This document shows positions 43,201 through 56,823 of a DNA stretch of 64,000 bases, in pieces. The stretch's first letter is position 1. The number at the start of each line of letters is the position of its first letter. The stretch comes from Selaginella tamariscina (lineage: Eukaryota > Streptophyta > Lycopodiopsida > Selaginellales > Selaginellaceae). The position numbers and the translations under genes were made by a program. A model generated the notes under the pieces. It was not told where the DNA came from. It saw nothing but the letters and a program-made list of their open reading frames with translations, and made no database searches. Location: assembly GCA_003024785.1 (NCBI GenBank), contig PUQB01000096.1, positions 486,833 through 550,832 of the forward strand, given 5' to 3'.

Positions 43201-46200
43201 ACCCCTCCATCTTTCTTTCGGGAGTATCATCAAGGGGTTCACTCGGCACCAAATCATCCGGTTTTCACTTTTCAAGCTCGTTTTAATCACACGCCACGTC
43301 CTGTTTTCCTTTCAGTGTTGGTGGATACAGGTTCAAGTTTGTCCTCTGTTTCTCAATCTGTTGCTACACGTTGCAGCCTTCATTTGCGTCGTGCGGAGAA
43401 CCAGTCTTCATTCTGTACGGCAACGGACATACTCATGCTTGTTCGCGGATGAAGTGGACATTGTTGTTCGTGTGGATGATCGTGAGCTCGAGCTTCAATC
43501 TTTGCGGGTGGTGCCGAGTCAAGCTTTTCACCTTATTCTTGGTATGGATTGGTTAACTCGCAATCATGCCAAGTGTGACTTTGAAAAGTCTCCCCCTTGT
43601 TTGACTCTCCCTCGTCTTTCTTCCATTCCTCTTACTTCTATTCCACTTCGTCCATCTGCTTCCACCTCTGCTTCCATCACTTTTGTCTCACCCTTTTCCA
43701 ACCATTTTCCCTTCATGCTCTTCCTTTCTTCTCTGGATCCATCAGATGATCGTCGTGCTGTAGTTGTTGATCAACTCAAGAAGGAGTATGCTGATCTTTT
43801 CAACTTCGACTTGTCATCTGGGGCCAAGATTGCGACACGCCACCCTATTCCAACTGGAGATGCTAGGCCAATCAAGGTACCTGTTCGGCGTCGGTCACCA
43901 AAGGAGCTCAAGATCTTACGAGCGAATGTCAAAGAGATGTTGGAGAAGGGTGTTATCCGAAATCTCGAAGTCCTTGGGCGTGCGAACCTCACCTTGTGAC
44001 GAAGCCTGATGGGAGCGTTCGATTCTGCATTGACTATCGCCCATTAAATGAGGTAACCGTCTCAGATGTGTACCCACTTCCTCATACTGCAGACCTTTTG
44101 GATCGACTGGGGCGGAGCCGTTGGTTCACCAAGTTAGATCTCGCATCTGGATATTGGCAAGTTCCGATGGCTGACATGGACATTCCCAAGACTGCTTTTC
44201 GAACACCATTTGGCCTGTACGAGTTCTTGGTGATGCCTTTCGGTTTGAGCAATGCTCCAGCAACTTTCCAACGTATGATGGACGAGGTTCTTTGCGACAT
44301 GCCGGAGGTGACTGCCGATTTCATCGATGATGTTTTGATCCATTCGGATGGAACGTGGGAGGAGCATGTCGGTGATGTACGTAAGGTTTTGGATCGGTGC
44401 GGGAAGTTGGTTTGAAGTTGAAGCCATCTAAGTGTGTGTTTGGATCAAAGGACACCACTTATCTGGGTTATCGCATTTCACGTGAAGGTTTGCAAGTCGA
44501 TCCTGACAAACTAGTTGCAGTTTTGAAGTTCCCTACGCCAAAGTGTGTGAATGATGTGCAACGCTTTCTTGGCAAGGTACAATATCTGGGTCGTTTTGTG
44601 GATCATCTTTCAGATCGTACTGCACCGTTGCGCGCGTTGTTGAAATCGTCAATGACTTCTTTTGTTTGGTCTAAGGATTGCAAGCAGGCATTTGCAGATC
44701 TCAAAGAGTTGTTGACGACTCCTCCAGTTTTGGCGTACCCGGATTACACCGTCCTTTCATCTTGCGTGTAGATGCTTCTGACATCGGCCTCGGGGGTGTA
44801 TTGATGCAGGAGAGTACAAGTGTTCCTGGCCAACGACATCCCATTGTACATCAGCCGTACATTGCAGCCAGCAGAGGTGAATTACTCCACAGAAAAGGAG
44901 TGTCTAGCAGCAGTTTGGGGTTTTGAGAAGCTCCATGCCTACTTGCATGGTTCGCGGACGTTGTTGGAAGGCGATCATGCAGCAGTCACTTCGTTGTTGA
45001 AGCGAAGAATTTGATTGGGCGTACTGCTCGGTGGGCCTTGAAACTTCAAATTTACGACTTTGAAGTTGTTCATCGTCCAGGGAGTTCCATGGCTGATGCT
45101 GATGCTCTTTCTCGGGCTCCTCTTCCACCTTCTCTCTCTTTGTTGCCCCAGAGGAACCAGTTGTTCCAGCTTCAGTGGACTTTTTGGATGAAGATTCCGT
45201 ACCATCAGCAGTTGCTGTGCTTGACGTTCAGTGTCCGCAGAATGCAGAGTTAGATTTGCCGTCTTTGGATGAGGTTCGGGAAGCTCAAAAGGTTGAGCCG
45301 TGGATTCGAAGGCTTCGTGATGGGTTTGAGAATCCTGCATCACTTGCTGATGACTTGCCTTTCAGGCATTTACATTCGTATCGCCTTCAGGATGACCTTC
45401 TTTATTTTGTGGGGACTGATCCAGATGATCCTTTGCGGTTGGTGGTGCCTTCAATCTTCATTCCACGCTTCCTCCATGCTTACCATGACTCTCCTATTCT
45501 TGGGGGCACATGGGACATCGTCGGGTGATGGAGAAGCTGCACAGATCTTTCTATTGGCCGGAGTTGCGAGGAGATGTGATTCGGTATGTGCGTAGCTGTG
45601 TGTGGTGCCAAGCTCGCAATACTCCCCCATGTGCTTCGGAAGGACGGTTGGAGTCAATTGCAGTTTCTCGTCCGTTTGAATTGGTGGCATTTGATTTGAT
45701 GGGACCTTTTCCGCGGTCAACTGCTGGTAACGAGTACGTTATTATTGCTTCTGATTACCTAACTCGTTGGGTAGAAGTTGGTGCTCTTGCTAGTGCGACT
45801 GCTTCTGCTGTTGGTCAGTTTCTCCTTAATCGGGTCGTGTTTCAGCATTCTTGTCCGGAGCGAATTCTCTCGGATAATGGTCCTGCATTTATGGCTGAGG
45901 CATTTCATGTTTTGACATCTCGATAGGGATACGCCACACTTTCACAAGTGCTTATCATCCTCAGACAGATGGTTTAGTGGAACGGCTCGTCAGAACCTTC
46001 AAGGGGATGATCGAAGTATGTGAACTTTCAACATTCGATTGGGATGGTTATCTGCCGTCTCTCCGATATGCTTATGTCACTGGAGTTCAAAGTTCCATTG
46101 GTACTTCCCCATATAAGCTCTTGTATGGTCATGACCCGGTGTTGCCAACGGAGTTGGGTTTGCCTTCTCGGTTACCGCGAGCTGCTGATGCTAGGTCGTG

Positions 46201-46603
46201 GGATCGGTATCTGACAAGCATTCTTCCATTGGTTCGTGCGGAGTCAGCAGAACACTTGGGCCGCGTACAAGTAGGACAACAACAACGCTACAACTCGCAT
46301 CATCGTCCTCCTGCGGAGTACAAGGTTGATGAACTGGTGTTGGTTCGTTTTCCCAAGCTTACGGTACGTGGTTTAGCTAAGAGTCTCCTTCCTCAGTGGA
46401 AAGGACCGTATCGAGTGCTACGGCAAGTAGGGCCACAGGTTTATGAGGTTCGGCACGACATTCAACCCGATCCTCCGGAGATTGTACATGTACAACGGTT
46501 GAAGCATTTTGTGCAACGGGAACAAGTTGTGCCGCCTACAGATCCACCAGTGCCTCCTCCTGATGTTCCTCCAGATCCGGGCCCGTCTACAAGAGAACCC
46601 TAA
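43201..46603 (+). pseudogene. pol of the young gypsy element: PR, RT, RNase H, integrase
   Basis: The order is protease with the LVDTGSS active site (about 43318-43340), reverse transcriptase with VRFCIDYRPLNEVT (44020) and FIDDVLIH (44320-44343), and RNase H with LRVDASDIGLGGVLMQ (44760). Integrase has an HHCC zinc region ending CVWCQA (45555-45615) and the core ELVAFDLMGPFP, ILSDNGPAF and HPQTDGLVERLVRTF. The C-terminal part ends in a proline-rich tail at 46603. No chromodomain is seen. Frames change at about 43440, 43990, 44410, 44765, 45010, 45180, 45515 and 45925. So many breaks with nearly identical LTRs is contradictory (see findings). Confidence 0.88.
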
Positions 46604-46635
46604 CCAACTTACACCCTTCCGAGAGGAGGGGATGA

Positions 46636-46796
46636 TGTAAGATCCACGTGTACGGCTGCATGTGCACATACTATTATTAGCGTAGTGGATTTTGATAGCC
46701 GTCGGATTGGATTCAATCTGGACCACTCGCTCTTGTATATAAGTTAGGGTTTCTGAACTAATGGATATACACATTTCTATATTCCGAGCTCTCACA
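46636..46796 (+). repeat. Right LTR (161 bp) of the young gypsy element
   Basis: It is identical to the left LTR except one T/C difference (position 36 of the LTR). It is preceded by the polypurine tract and followed by CAAT. Confidence 0.93.
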
Positions 46797-47153
46797 CAAT
46801 GATAATTAATTTGGTTCAATAGTCCCAATGTTGTCAACATTACTAGATGGACTTAAGATTAAAATGACCATTGATGAGTGAGTTTTAAGATTTAAAATGG
46901 TTATTAATGAATTCGATGCTATGTAAATTTAAGATTTAAGTGGTTGTCAACGGTGTCATATTGTTTTAGAATTTATTATGGCTATTAATTAGGTGTTCCT
47001 AAAGTATGAACACACTAAATTAATTTATTATATAAGACATTATCAAAATTCATGCATTTTATTGCAACGTTATCAAATTTGACATTTTCAATGTCTCTTA
47101 ACAAGATCATATATATTGAGCTTCTTAACGATCTAATTGTTAATTAAAACATA
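46797..47153. other. AT-rich spacer
   Basis: No gene was recognised. The composition is continuous with 41058-41936, as expected for the two sides of one insertion. Confidence 0.55.
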
Positions 47154-48136
47154 TGTCAGAGTTTTAACCCAAAGGGGCAACACGTGGCAACACATAGCTG
47201 CTAGGTGGCCATTTAGCGTCATCACCCTGTGTGAGCAACGCTAGTTTCCCAGAACAACCCCAACGACCCCTAGGGTTAAACTCTAATGCCCGAGTGGACA
47301 GGAGACTTAGGGTTTAGCCTAAGTCTCCCTAGAATGTCTGCCCCCAGAACCCTTGAGGGATAACCCTAGTTGACTTAGGGTTTAGCCTAAGTCTCCCTAG
47401 AGTGTCTGCCCCCAAAACCCTTGAGGGATAACCCTAATTGACTTAGGGTCTTGCCCTAGAAGACCTAGACAGGATCATGCCCTAACCTGTCAAACCTAGG
47501 GGTATTTCTAAACATATCCGACATGCCGAACTCACCGGAATTAACCATTAACCCAACCGGGACACGAAAAACTAGGGTAAGAGTTTTCTAAAAGGTAAGT
47601 TCTAGCTTTGCCTAGAGTTTCCTGCAAATACCTAATGACACCCGGCCGGACCATCACTAGATACCCAAGTGCACTAAGCGGGCCTATTTCCTACTACATC
47701 TAGAGCTTATCAACATAGTACAGTAGGTAACAACAGTTAACGTCCAAGTAAAGGGTCGAGTCATAGTAAAAACTATGACACACTCCCCGCCTTTGAAAAT
47801 GTTAACGTCCTCGTTGACGTCCAACTCCAAGACTAGATAATGTTAGAAAAATTAACCAAAACTAACATATCACTCTATGTGGAGTCAGGCAAAAGTTCAC
47901 ATAAGTTTTATTACCCCCTTGCATTATGCGAAACCAAGTACTTCAGAAATGTCGATTATAGAGGCCTCTAATATAAATTCTAGTTAAGTAAAGAAATTAA
48001 CCAGTGTTGTGTGCGTTGGGTGACAGACTTTGCAGACGTGCAAAAGGTCTCCTCCAAGTGATTTCATGTCGCAGGTGGTGCCTCCGGCGGCTGGGTTTAC
48101 GACTCAGTGAACGACGGTTCTAAGCACTCTTTTATG
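47154..48136 (-). mobile_element. Truncated chromovirus end: deleted LTR-B plus 3' untranslated block
   Basis: On the minus strand an LTR-B runs from TGTCATAG at 47780 to CTCTGACA at 47154, but at 627 bp it lacks about 1.07 kb of its middle (junction near 47490). To its right, 47781-48136 is the complement of the polypurine tract and of the 3' untranslated block of the chromovirus, ending near 48136. Nothing else of the element is present. Confidence 0.8.
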
Positions 48137-48870
48137 CATATAAGCACCTCTAAATACGATCAGTGATAATACAAATATTTTTCTCTCTTATACATAAGTT
48201 TCATATAAAGCAGTATAAATTAATATATTTATACATAAAAAATCACATTTACACGCTGGAGATTCACTTCTTCATGTTTAATACTTTTAAGTACAATGAC
48301 TCGAATGGAGGTTTACTAAAGAAACTAAATAGTCTTAATTAAACATTCTAATAATATTATGAATGCTTATATAAATATGCAGTCATGAGAATTTTTTAAG
48401 TGAAGAATTTTAAACTATAGGTAATCAATGAGTTTTTTTTAAAAAAAAATAATATAACTTCGATTTTAATATTAATATTGATGTACGATAAACTTAAATG
48501 TCTACTGATTTTATAATAAAACCTAAACTTTTTATAGTTTATCTTCATTACAACCAAGTTCATGTATTATAAAAGGTAATATTGTATTATGTAAGTTTGA
48601 ACAGAAGCAAAAGGTTTATTTCCAGACGTTGAGAAAGCATATTTATGCAGTAAATTACATATAACCTTCTCTATATGGATGGAGTGTGCGTATATATACA
48701 TATAATGCACGTAGATGTGATTATACACGAACACTGTTATTGAATCAATTCTGTTTATATATTTTACATTATAACGGTGGGGATGTGTACTAGTATACTC
48801 ATAATTTCTTGATATATGATTAATTAATGCATTCCTAATAATATATAAATAATATACACACTAAACTTAC
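48137..48870. other. AT-rich intergenic region
   Basis: No gene or repeat family was recognised. Poly-T/poly-A runs (48434-48450) and TATA tracts are present. Confidence 0.55.
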
Positions 48871-49352
48871 ATGTGGAGAGGTTTGAAACCATGAAGTGCC
48901 ATTCAGCCGGGTCGAGTGCAACCAGTGCCGAACTGAAACATCAGAGTCCTTGACAAGGTTAAGAGCAAGGCTGACGCAATCTCACCACCGTTACTGTGGC
49001 CCATGATAACATTTGGCTATACTCAGTAAGATTACGAGGTAGCCAGTTTATAGCTTTAGCTATCTCTTGAACACATACAGGGCCTTGAAACTGATGAATC
49101 TGCACGGTTCTGTATATTACTTGATTAATTTATTGAAGTTAACGTTATATTTGTATTAGGTCTAACACTTTTGTGTTGTAAACCTAAACACAAACTCAAT
49201 AATATATAATATATATAATATTTAATTCTGGAGCAACGATAATGAAACCATGAGTAGAGATGTGTGAGAGGATCTGAGTATAGAAGCTATTATACATGAC
49301 AAAGCCATGAGTAAAGACAACCACAGGATAGTTGCCAGTCTCAATCTGGAGC
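48871..49352 (-). pseudogene. Chlorophyllase-like alpha/beta hydrolase fragment
   Basis: Two exon-like pieces on the minus strand resemble chlorophyllase. The first (49352-49222) reads TGNYPVVVFTHGFVMYNSFY and HISTHGFIIVAPEL, matching the family's YPV-x2-F-x-HG-x3-NSFY and HIASHGFI-V-AP. The second (49099-48871) reads EIAKAINWLP, then the nucleophile elbow GHSNGGE (G-x-S-x-G type), then VALDPAEWH. Chlorophyllase removes phytol from chlorophyll. The intervening sequence and the C-terminal His/Asp part are missing, and the second exon needs frame changes between the elbow and the DPAEWH segment, so it is a relic or a poorly read gene. Confidence 0.6.
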
Positions 49353-49849
49353 GAACCCAAGAAGCGGTAATGGAGCTTTTCTTTCTTTATGTTAAATTGT
49401 TAACAATGTATGGACCTCGTTCATACAAACATATTTGATTGAAATTGATATTATAGAGATATTTAGCTAATATTCACATGAATTTAGCTATTTTTAAAAT
49501 ATCAAAATTATTGAAGTTTCGTGTTAAAACATATTAATTTTCAAAAGCATATTTAACTAAGGTGCCAAATTATGAAAATAATAATATCGAAAGCATAAAG
49601 AGAAATTCATTCATTCAATCTTTTAATTGCTTTACTTTATGGACACATTTACTTTCCGAAGTATGTACTTAAATTTTCTTAAGTGTCCTTTTAAAAAGTG
49701 TGAATGTGAATTCCTTTAAACAAATCAAATAAAAGGTTTTATTTTCACTTTAAGTCAAAAGGCAATAAATAGGTAATCATACGAAGGATTGGTAAGTTAG
49801 ATGGGTAGGGCATGGAGTGTGCGACTGAACGGCGCCGTAGGGGGGAGAG
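49353..49849. other. AT-rich spacer upstream of the F-box gene
   Basis: No gene was recognised. The last 100 bp is the probable promoter and leader of the F-box gene. Confidence 0.5.
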
Positions 49850-51020
49850 ATGGTGGAGCAAGGTATGGAATGGAGGGGAGAGAGCCAATTCCAATCCAAA
49901 ACGGGGGAAGAAGACAGGAGACGTTGCCAAGCGCAGGCGTGGATTGAGGCATGGGACAGCGCCAAGCAGGAGAGATGCTGGATTGATGTTCTGCCAGGTG
50001 TCCTACTGTGCAAGATTTTAGAGAAGGTTGGAGATGTTCGGACAATCTACAGAAGCCGCCTCGTGTCTAGGTTCTGGAAGCAGAATATCACGGATCACAG
50101 CTGGGGGGTGCTGTGGGAAAAAGAAAAGCCATGGGTGCTCATTCGAGGAGGACAGAAGCACGATTACCACATCTGGTGCTCTGACTCAGGTAGCATGTTT
50201 AGAGTTCCAAGGCTTGATTTGTGCAAGTTTCCTTGGATATTTTTCCTTGCGTCCTCCCATGGACTTACTCTCAGCTGGACACAAAGCTGGATCTCTTCCT
50301 GGTGGCAAATCCATTGTCCAACAAGTTCAAGCTTCTCCCACGCGAGGATCTCTTTCGACAGTCTAGTATTCCAGACTTTTGTGTTATTGATGCTCACTCA
50401 GGTATGTACAAGGCACGTAATTATACACCAACGAGTGAGCATCGTTATGAGTCGTACTCGAGCAGTTTGAGCTGGGAGAATGGCAAGGTAATCCTGAGTC
50501 AATTCGTTGCCAAGGGTTCAAAGGTTGCCTACGTGATAATGTAGGCTCTTACCTGAAACAGTACCAAACGGACAAGGTGGAGGTCCTCTTAAAGAGGAAG
50601 AGAGAGAGAGAATGGTCTCCTGGTGAAGATTTTCCCAGAGACATAATTGTTCGGGATTTAACTTCTTCCACAACTTTGAATACAACGGACGTAACATGGG
50701 CGTTGGGCTGTTGAGGAGGGAATGCATCCCAAGTAAAGTTCTATGTGTATGAGCTCCTCGTAAAGAAGGATACGACGTGGACGTGGAAGAAGCTTGGTGG
50801 CATTTCGTTGGGGAAAACTGAAGTTGATCAGTGTTACTTCAGATTGGCTGAAGGGCTTGTGTTGGTGTGGCCTTATGAGAAGGCCTCTTTAGTGTTTGCT
50901 CCCAAGATTTTCAACTTGGAAACTTTAGAGTGGAAGGAGCTCCCACTTGGGTATAGAATTGTTGCGGCTTTCAAGCCCAACCCGCTTGCGCGCCCGGACT
51001 ATGTTCCCGCGTGTGAGTGA
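49850..51020 (+). pseudogene. F-box protein gene with frame breaks
   Basis: The N-terminal part carries an F-box (WIDVLPGVLLCKILEKVGDV, then IYRSRLVSRFWKQNI) near residues 44-85, which would bind SKP1 in an SCF ubiquitin ligase. The downstream region has the tryptophan/leucine pattern of plant F-box C-terminal domains (LFLVANPLSNKFKLLPRED, then WKKLGGISLG, FNLETLEWKELPLG). The reading changes frame at about 50265 and 50525 and passes a stop near 50713, so about 390 codons are spread over three frames. I cannot assign a kelch, LRR or FBD type. It could be one intact gene with assembly slips, or a pseudogene. Confidence 0.65.
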
Positions 51021-51181
51021 AAGAGAGAAAGAGTTTAATTTAATAGTGAGATAAGTTTGTACTTGTTGACAATAATAAGATACGTGATTCATATCTTGTC
51101 CATAACTATACAGTTATACAGTTACAAACAAACATTCAATGTATTCAAATGTATTAGATATCGTGTGTGTCTGACATTCTC
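51021..51181. other. 3' flank of the F-box gene
   Basis: Low-complexity 3' flank with no feature apart from the 66-bp repeat that begins at 51182. Confidence 0.4.
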
Positions 51182-51247
51182 CCTCGTGTTTACCCCACCC
51201 GTCAATATATTTATATACGAATGTACTCACTCTCTGGAATGGATTGG
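51182..51247 (+). repeat. 66-bp exact repeat, copy 1
   Basis: This segment, from CCTCGTGTTTACCCCACCCG to GGAATGGATTGG, recurs with no difference at 53771-53836, 2.6 kb away in the same orientation. This copy lies in the 3' flank of the F-box gene; the other sits at the truncated end of a peroxidase gene. Confidence 0.97.
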
Positions 51248-53770
<2,523 letters not shown>

Positions 53771-53836
53771 CCTCGTGTTTACCCCACCCGTCAATATATT
53801 TATATACGAATGTACTCACTCTCTGGAATGGATTGG
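53771..53836 (+). repeat. 66-bp exact repeat, copy 2 (at the peroxidase break)
   Basis: It is identical to 51182-51247. It begins about 12 bp after the last recognisable peroxidase codon, so it marks the breakpoint where the gene's end was lost. Confidence 0.97.
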
Positions 53837-55300
53837 GGAATTGTGTAAAGATTGATGTAACGTGTGATAGATAATAATAATTTCATCTAATTGTGAAGTT
53901 TCTGACAATTTTTTTACTAATGGTGAATTTTTATAAATCTAAAAATTATTATATTTGCACAATTAAATATTATACTACGACCTTTCACTGGTGGTAGATT
54001 TAGTATAAAAAATGAAATTTACAATAAGAATCTTTTGAGTTATTGTGTTAAAATTTTTTAATAAAATAAAAGATAGTTCAACTCTCACTATTTATGACAT
54101 GATTAAAATTAAACTTCTTAAACGATTTTACTCATGAGTTTTTAAAATCACATTTATGTGTGTATGTGTGATGCACATTAAATGTGTGTATATGTGTTTA
54201 TGCATACGTGTACATATATGTGTTATGTGTTGGTATGTATATGTATTCATATATATATATATTAATTTAACATTAATAATGCATACAATATATAAAGTTG
54301 GTATACACATATAATATTACATGTAAAGCCCGTCGTGTGTAGTGTACATTTTATAAATATTATATAAAATTTATATATTTAAATATATTATATATATTAA
54401 GTTACTCAGTGGTAGATTTATCAAACCCACAATCAAATATAATAGGGTTAAAGTAAAACTTTAAAGTTATTAAGTTATATAAAAGGAAATGGCCTAGATT
54501 GTGCCACTTAGGATGTGTGTGCATGTGCATGTGTGTGGTGTATTTTAAAATGTGTGTGTATGTGTATTTATGCATGCATGCACATATATATGTGTTAGTA
54601 TATATGTATTCATATATATTAATTTAACACTAATATATACAAAGTTGATATACACATATAATACTAATATATATATAAATTGAAATTAATATAGTATATT
54701 TTTTAACACAAAAGGTAATGGCCCACATTATACCATTTAATGCAAATATGAAACTTTTTAAATAATTTTAACATAAAAAGTATAAAGGAACAGTCTAAAT
54801 TCTGTCACTTAAGATTTAAAAAAAATCCAATTAGAAAGTAAACAAACATAATGACAGATTATATGATACTCCAATCAGAAAGTAAACATCATATAGATTA
54901 TAACATAAACTACAATCATATATAATAATGTTAAAGTTTGTTAAAATGTGCAAATTTTCATAATATAGTATTTTGATTTTATTCAGAAATAATATATTTT
55001 GAAAATAAAAGCATTAATTGACTATTTCAATCACACAATGTGCTATTATAGAAGATCACTTTTATAAAATTTTGCCACGTCACCGTGCTCCTGCTGCCAT
55101 GGAGTTGTTCCAAGCCGCCTCATCAGCATTATTCCCGTTTAAGGGTGGTGTCACATGTAACATTTTTGGACGGATGGACTAACCGACAAAACAAATAAAT
55201 ATGTTCATATCACATGTGATGTTGCCATGTCACTTTATTTTTTTGCCACGTCATAGTGTCTATAGGGCGCCAAATTCAAGAAATCCTAAAATTAATCTAA
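53837..55300. other. AT-rich intergenic region
   Basis: No gene was recognised. Two related stretches (about 54150-54320 and 54510-54680) share TGTGTGTATGTGT, ATATATTAATTTAACA and GATATACACATATAATA-type blocks in the same order, so an old tandem duplication is likely. Near 55070-55260, CCACGTCA-type words recur. Confidence 0.5.
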
Positions 55301-55485
55301 TTTTATATGGAAGATCAGATGAAGAAGCAATTCTTGGTGCTTTTATTAATGGTGATTGGAGAGTTCATAAGGCTATTCTTTCACTTCTTCAAATGTGGCA
55401 ACTTGCACTTGTTAAACCTAGTATGTGTTGAAAATTTAAAGTCTCTTTCTTCATTATTATTTTACTTAATGGTTTTACAAGTAAT

Positions 55486-56648
55486 ATGAATAAGTTAATG
55501 TTCCTCCTTGCTTCGTCATTTGCTTCTAGAGCTATTAATAGAAAACAATTAATTGATCAAAGAGTAAGCATTTATTACATTAAGCCAAGGTCATTACATT
55601 GGTGGTTACAATATGAAAATGAGATGGTTTTCATTGACCCACTTTGTTGGAAGCAGACTTTCAGGGTTTCATATGAAACATTTCAGTATATTTGTGATTT
55701 AGTACGTCCTGATTTACAAACTAAACCTCCACCTGGTCTTAGAAATATTATTGGGCGTAAGAATGAGGTAGAAAAACAGGTAGCTATTGCACTTAAACGT
55801 TTAGCAACTGGAGATCATTGGAGCACCATTGCAGCAAACTTTGGAGTTGTAACATCTACAGCTCAGAAATGTTTACGGAAATTCGTGACATCTTTATTAC
55901 ACAGAGGAGAGAAGCATTTGGAGTGGCCAGATGAAGAGAACTTAAAGAAAGTCAAGACAAGTTTTCAAGCATTGCGAGGGTTTCCAAACTGTGTTGGTGC
56001 AATGGACTGCACCCACATACACAACCTTATGGTGATCCTAAGGACTGGTATGCTGGGGCAAAGTGACATTACACTTTTGTTGTGTAGGCTATTGTTGATA
56101 GTCGGGCAAAGTTTTTAGATGTGTATGCAAGTTGGCCAGGAGCTGCACTTGATAGATGCATATGGAACAACTCAGATGCTTGTCGTGCTTGGAGAGACGG
56201 TATTATATGCAATGGTGAGTTGTATCAGACTCCTTTTGGAGATATTCCTGAATACATCATTGCTGATGGAGGATACGATTGTTCAAGACCTTTGCTAGTT
56301 CCACATCCACATATGTATCGTGGAAAAGAGAGGTACAATTTTCTTCATTCATCTACACGTATTGTTGTCGAGCGGGCATTTAGTTTGTTAAAGGCACAAT
56401 GGCAATTACTTTGTAGACGTTCTTTCAGGTCAAAACCAAGCTTTCTATCGAATAATGTTCAAGCTTGTTGTTTTCTCCACAACATCATTATTGATAGAAA
56501 TGAAAGGTTTTATGAGGAGTTTGATCCATTATATTACAACCATGATGCAGGTTACTTACCTCAAAGGTCTCGAGCTAGAACAAGGGATGGTTTAGCTATG
56601 AGAAACACCTTAGAGAAGTACATCGAAAGTATTGACATCAACTCTTAA
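55486..56648 (+). pseudogene. PIF/Harbinger transposase (DDE, HARBI1/ALP1-like), frame broken once
   Basis: This is a cut-and-paste transposase of the PIF/Harbinger superfamily. The N-terminal half (55486-56020) has the helix-turn-helix-like segment ALKRLATGDHWSTIAANFGV and ends in the first catalytic motif VGAMDCTHI (56000). The second catalytic Asp is in AIVDSRAKFLDVYASWPG (56090-56145). The third region reads YIIADGGYDCSRPL, then VVERAFSLLK with the catalytic Glu (56365). The frame breaks between 56030 and 56100 (a stop plus a shift), splitting a protein of about 390 residues into 55486-56118 and 56121-56648. An upstream frame (55300-55430) may be part of it. About 4 kb downstream on the other strand is a Myb/SANT-like gene of the type that partners Harbinger transposases. 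Confidence 0.88.
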
Positions 56649-56823
56649 GGTATATGTGTGTGGTTGTATTTGGTGGAAACATAACTTATTTATTTGTTTT
56701 GTACAGTGGAGGAAAAAGAAATGAATAATGTTTTTTTCATTGTAGTAGAATACACTTGTACTGATTTATTTTATGTAATTTGTACTTTTTTTATGCCTCG
56801 ATGATATATGTGTATATACGTGT

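Larger units (their letters stand above)
41937..46796 (+). mobile_element. Full-length young Ty3/gypsy element with 161-bp LTRs
   Basis: The 4,860-bp element is bounded by two 161-bp LTRs that differ at one position only. It is flanked by CAAT at 41933-41936 and 46797-46800 (ACAAT if one base is shared with the LTR end). A TGG-starting primer-site candidate follows the left LTR (42099 on). A purine tract GAGAGGAGGGGATGA (46621-46635) precedes the right LTR. Internally it reads gag, protease, reverse transcriptase, RNase H and integrase, without a chromodomain. It is a different lineage from the LTR-A/B elements. Confidence 0.93.
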
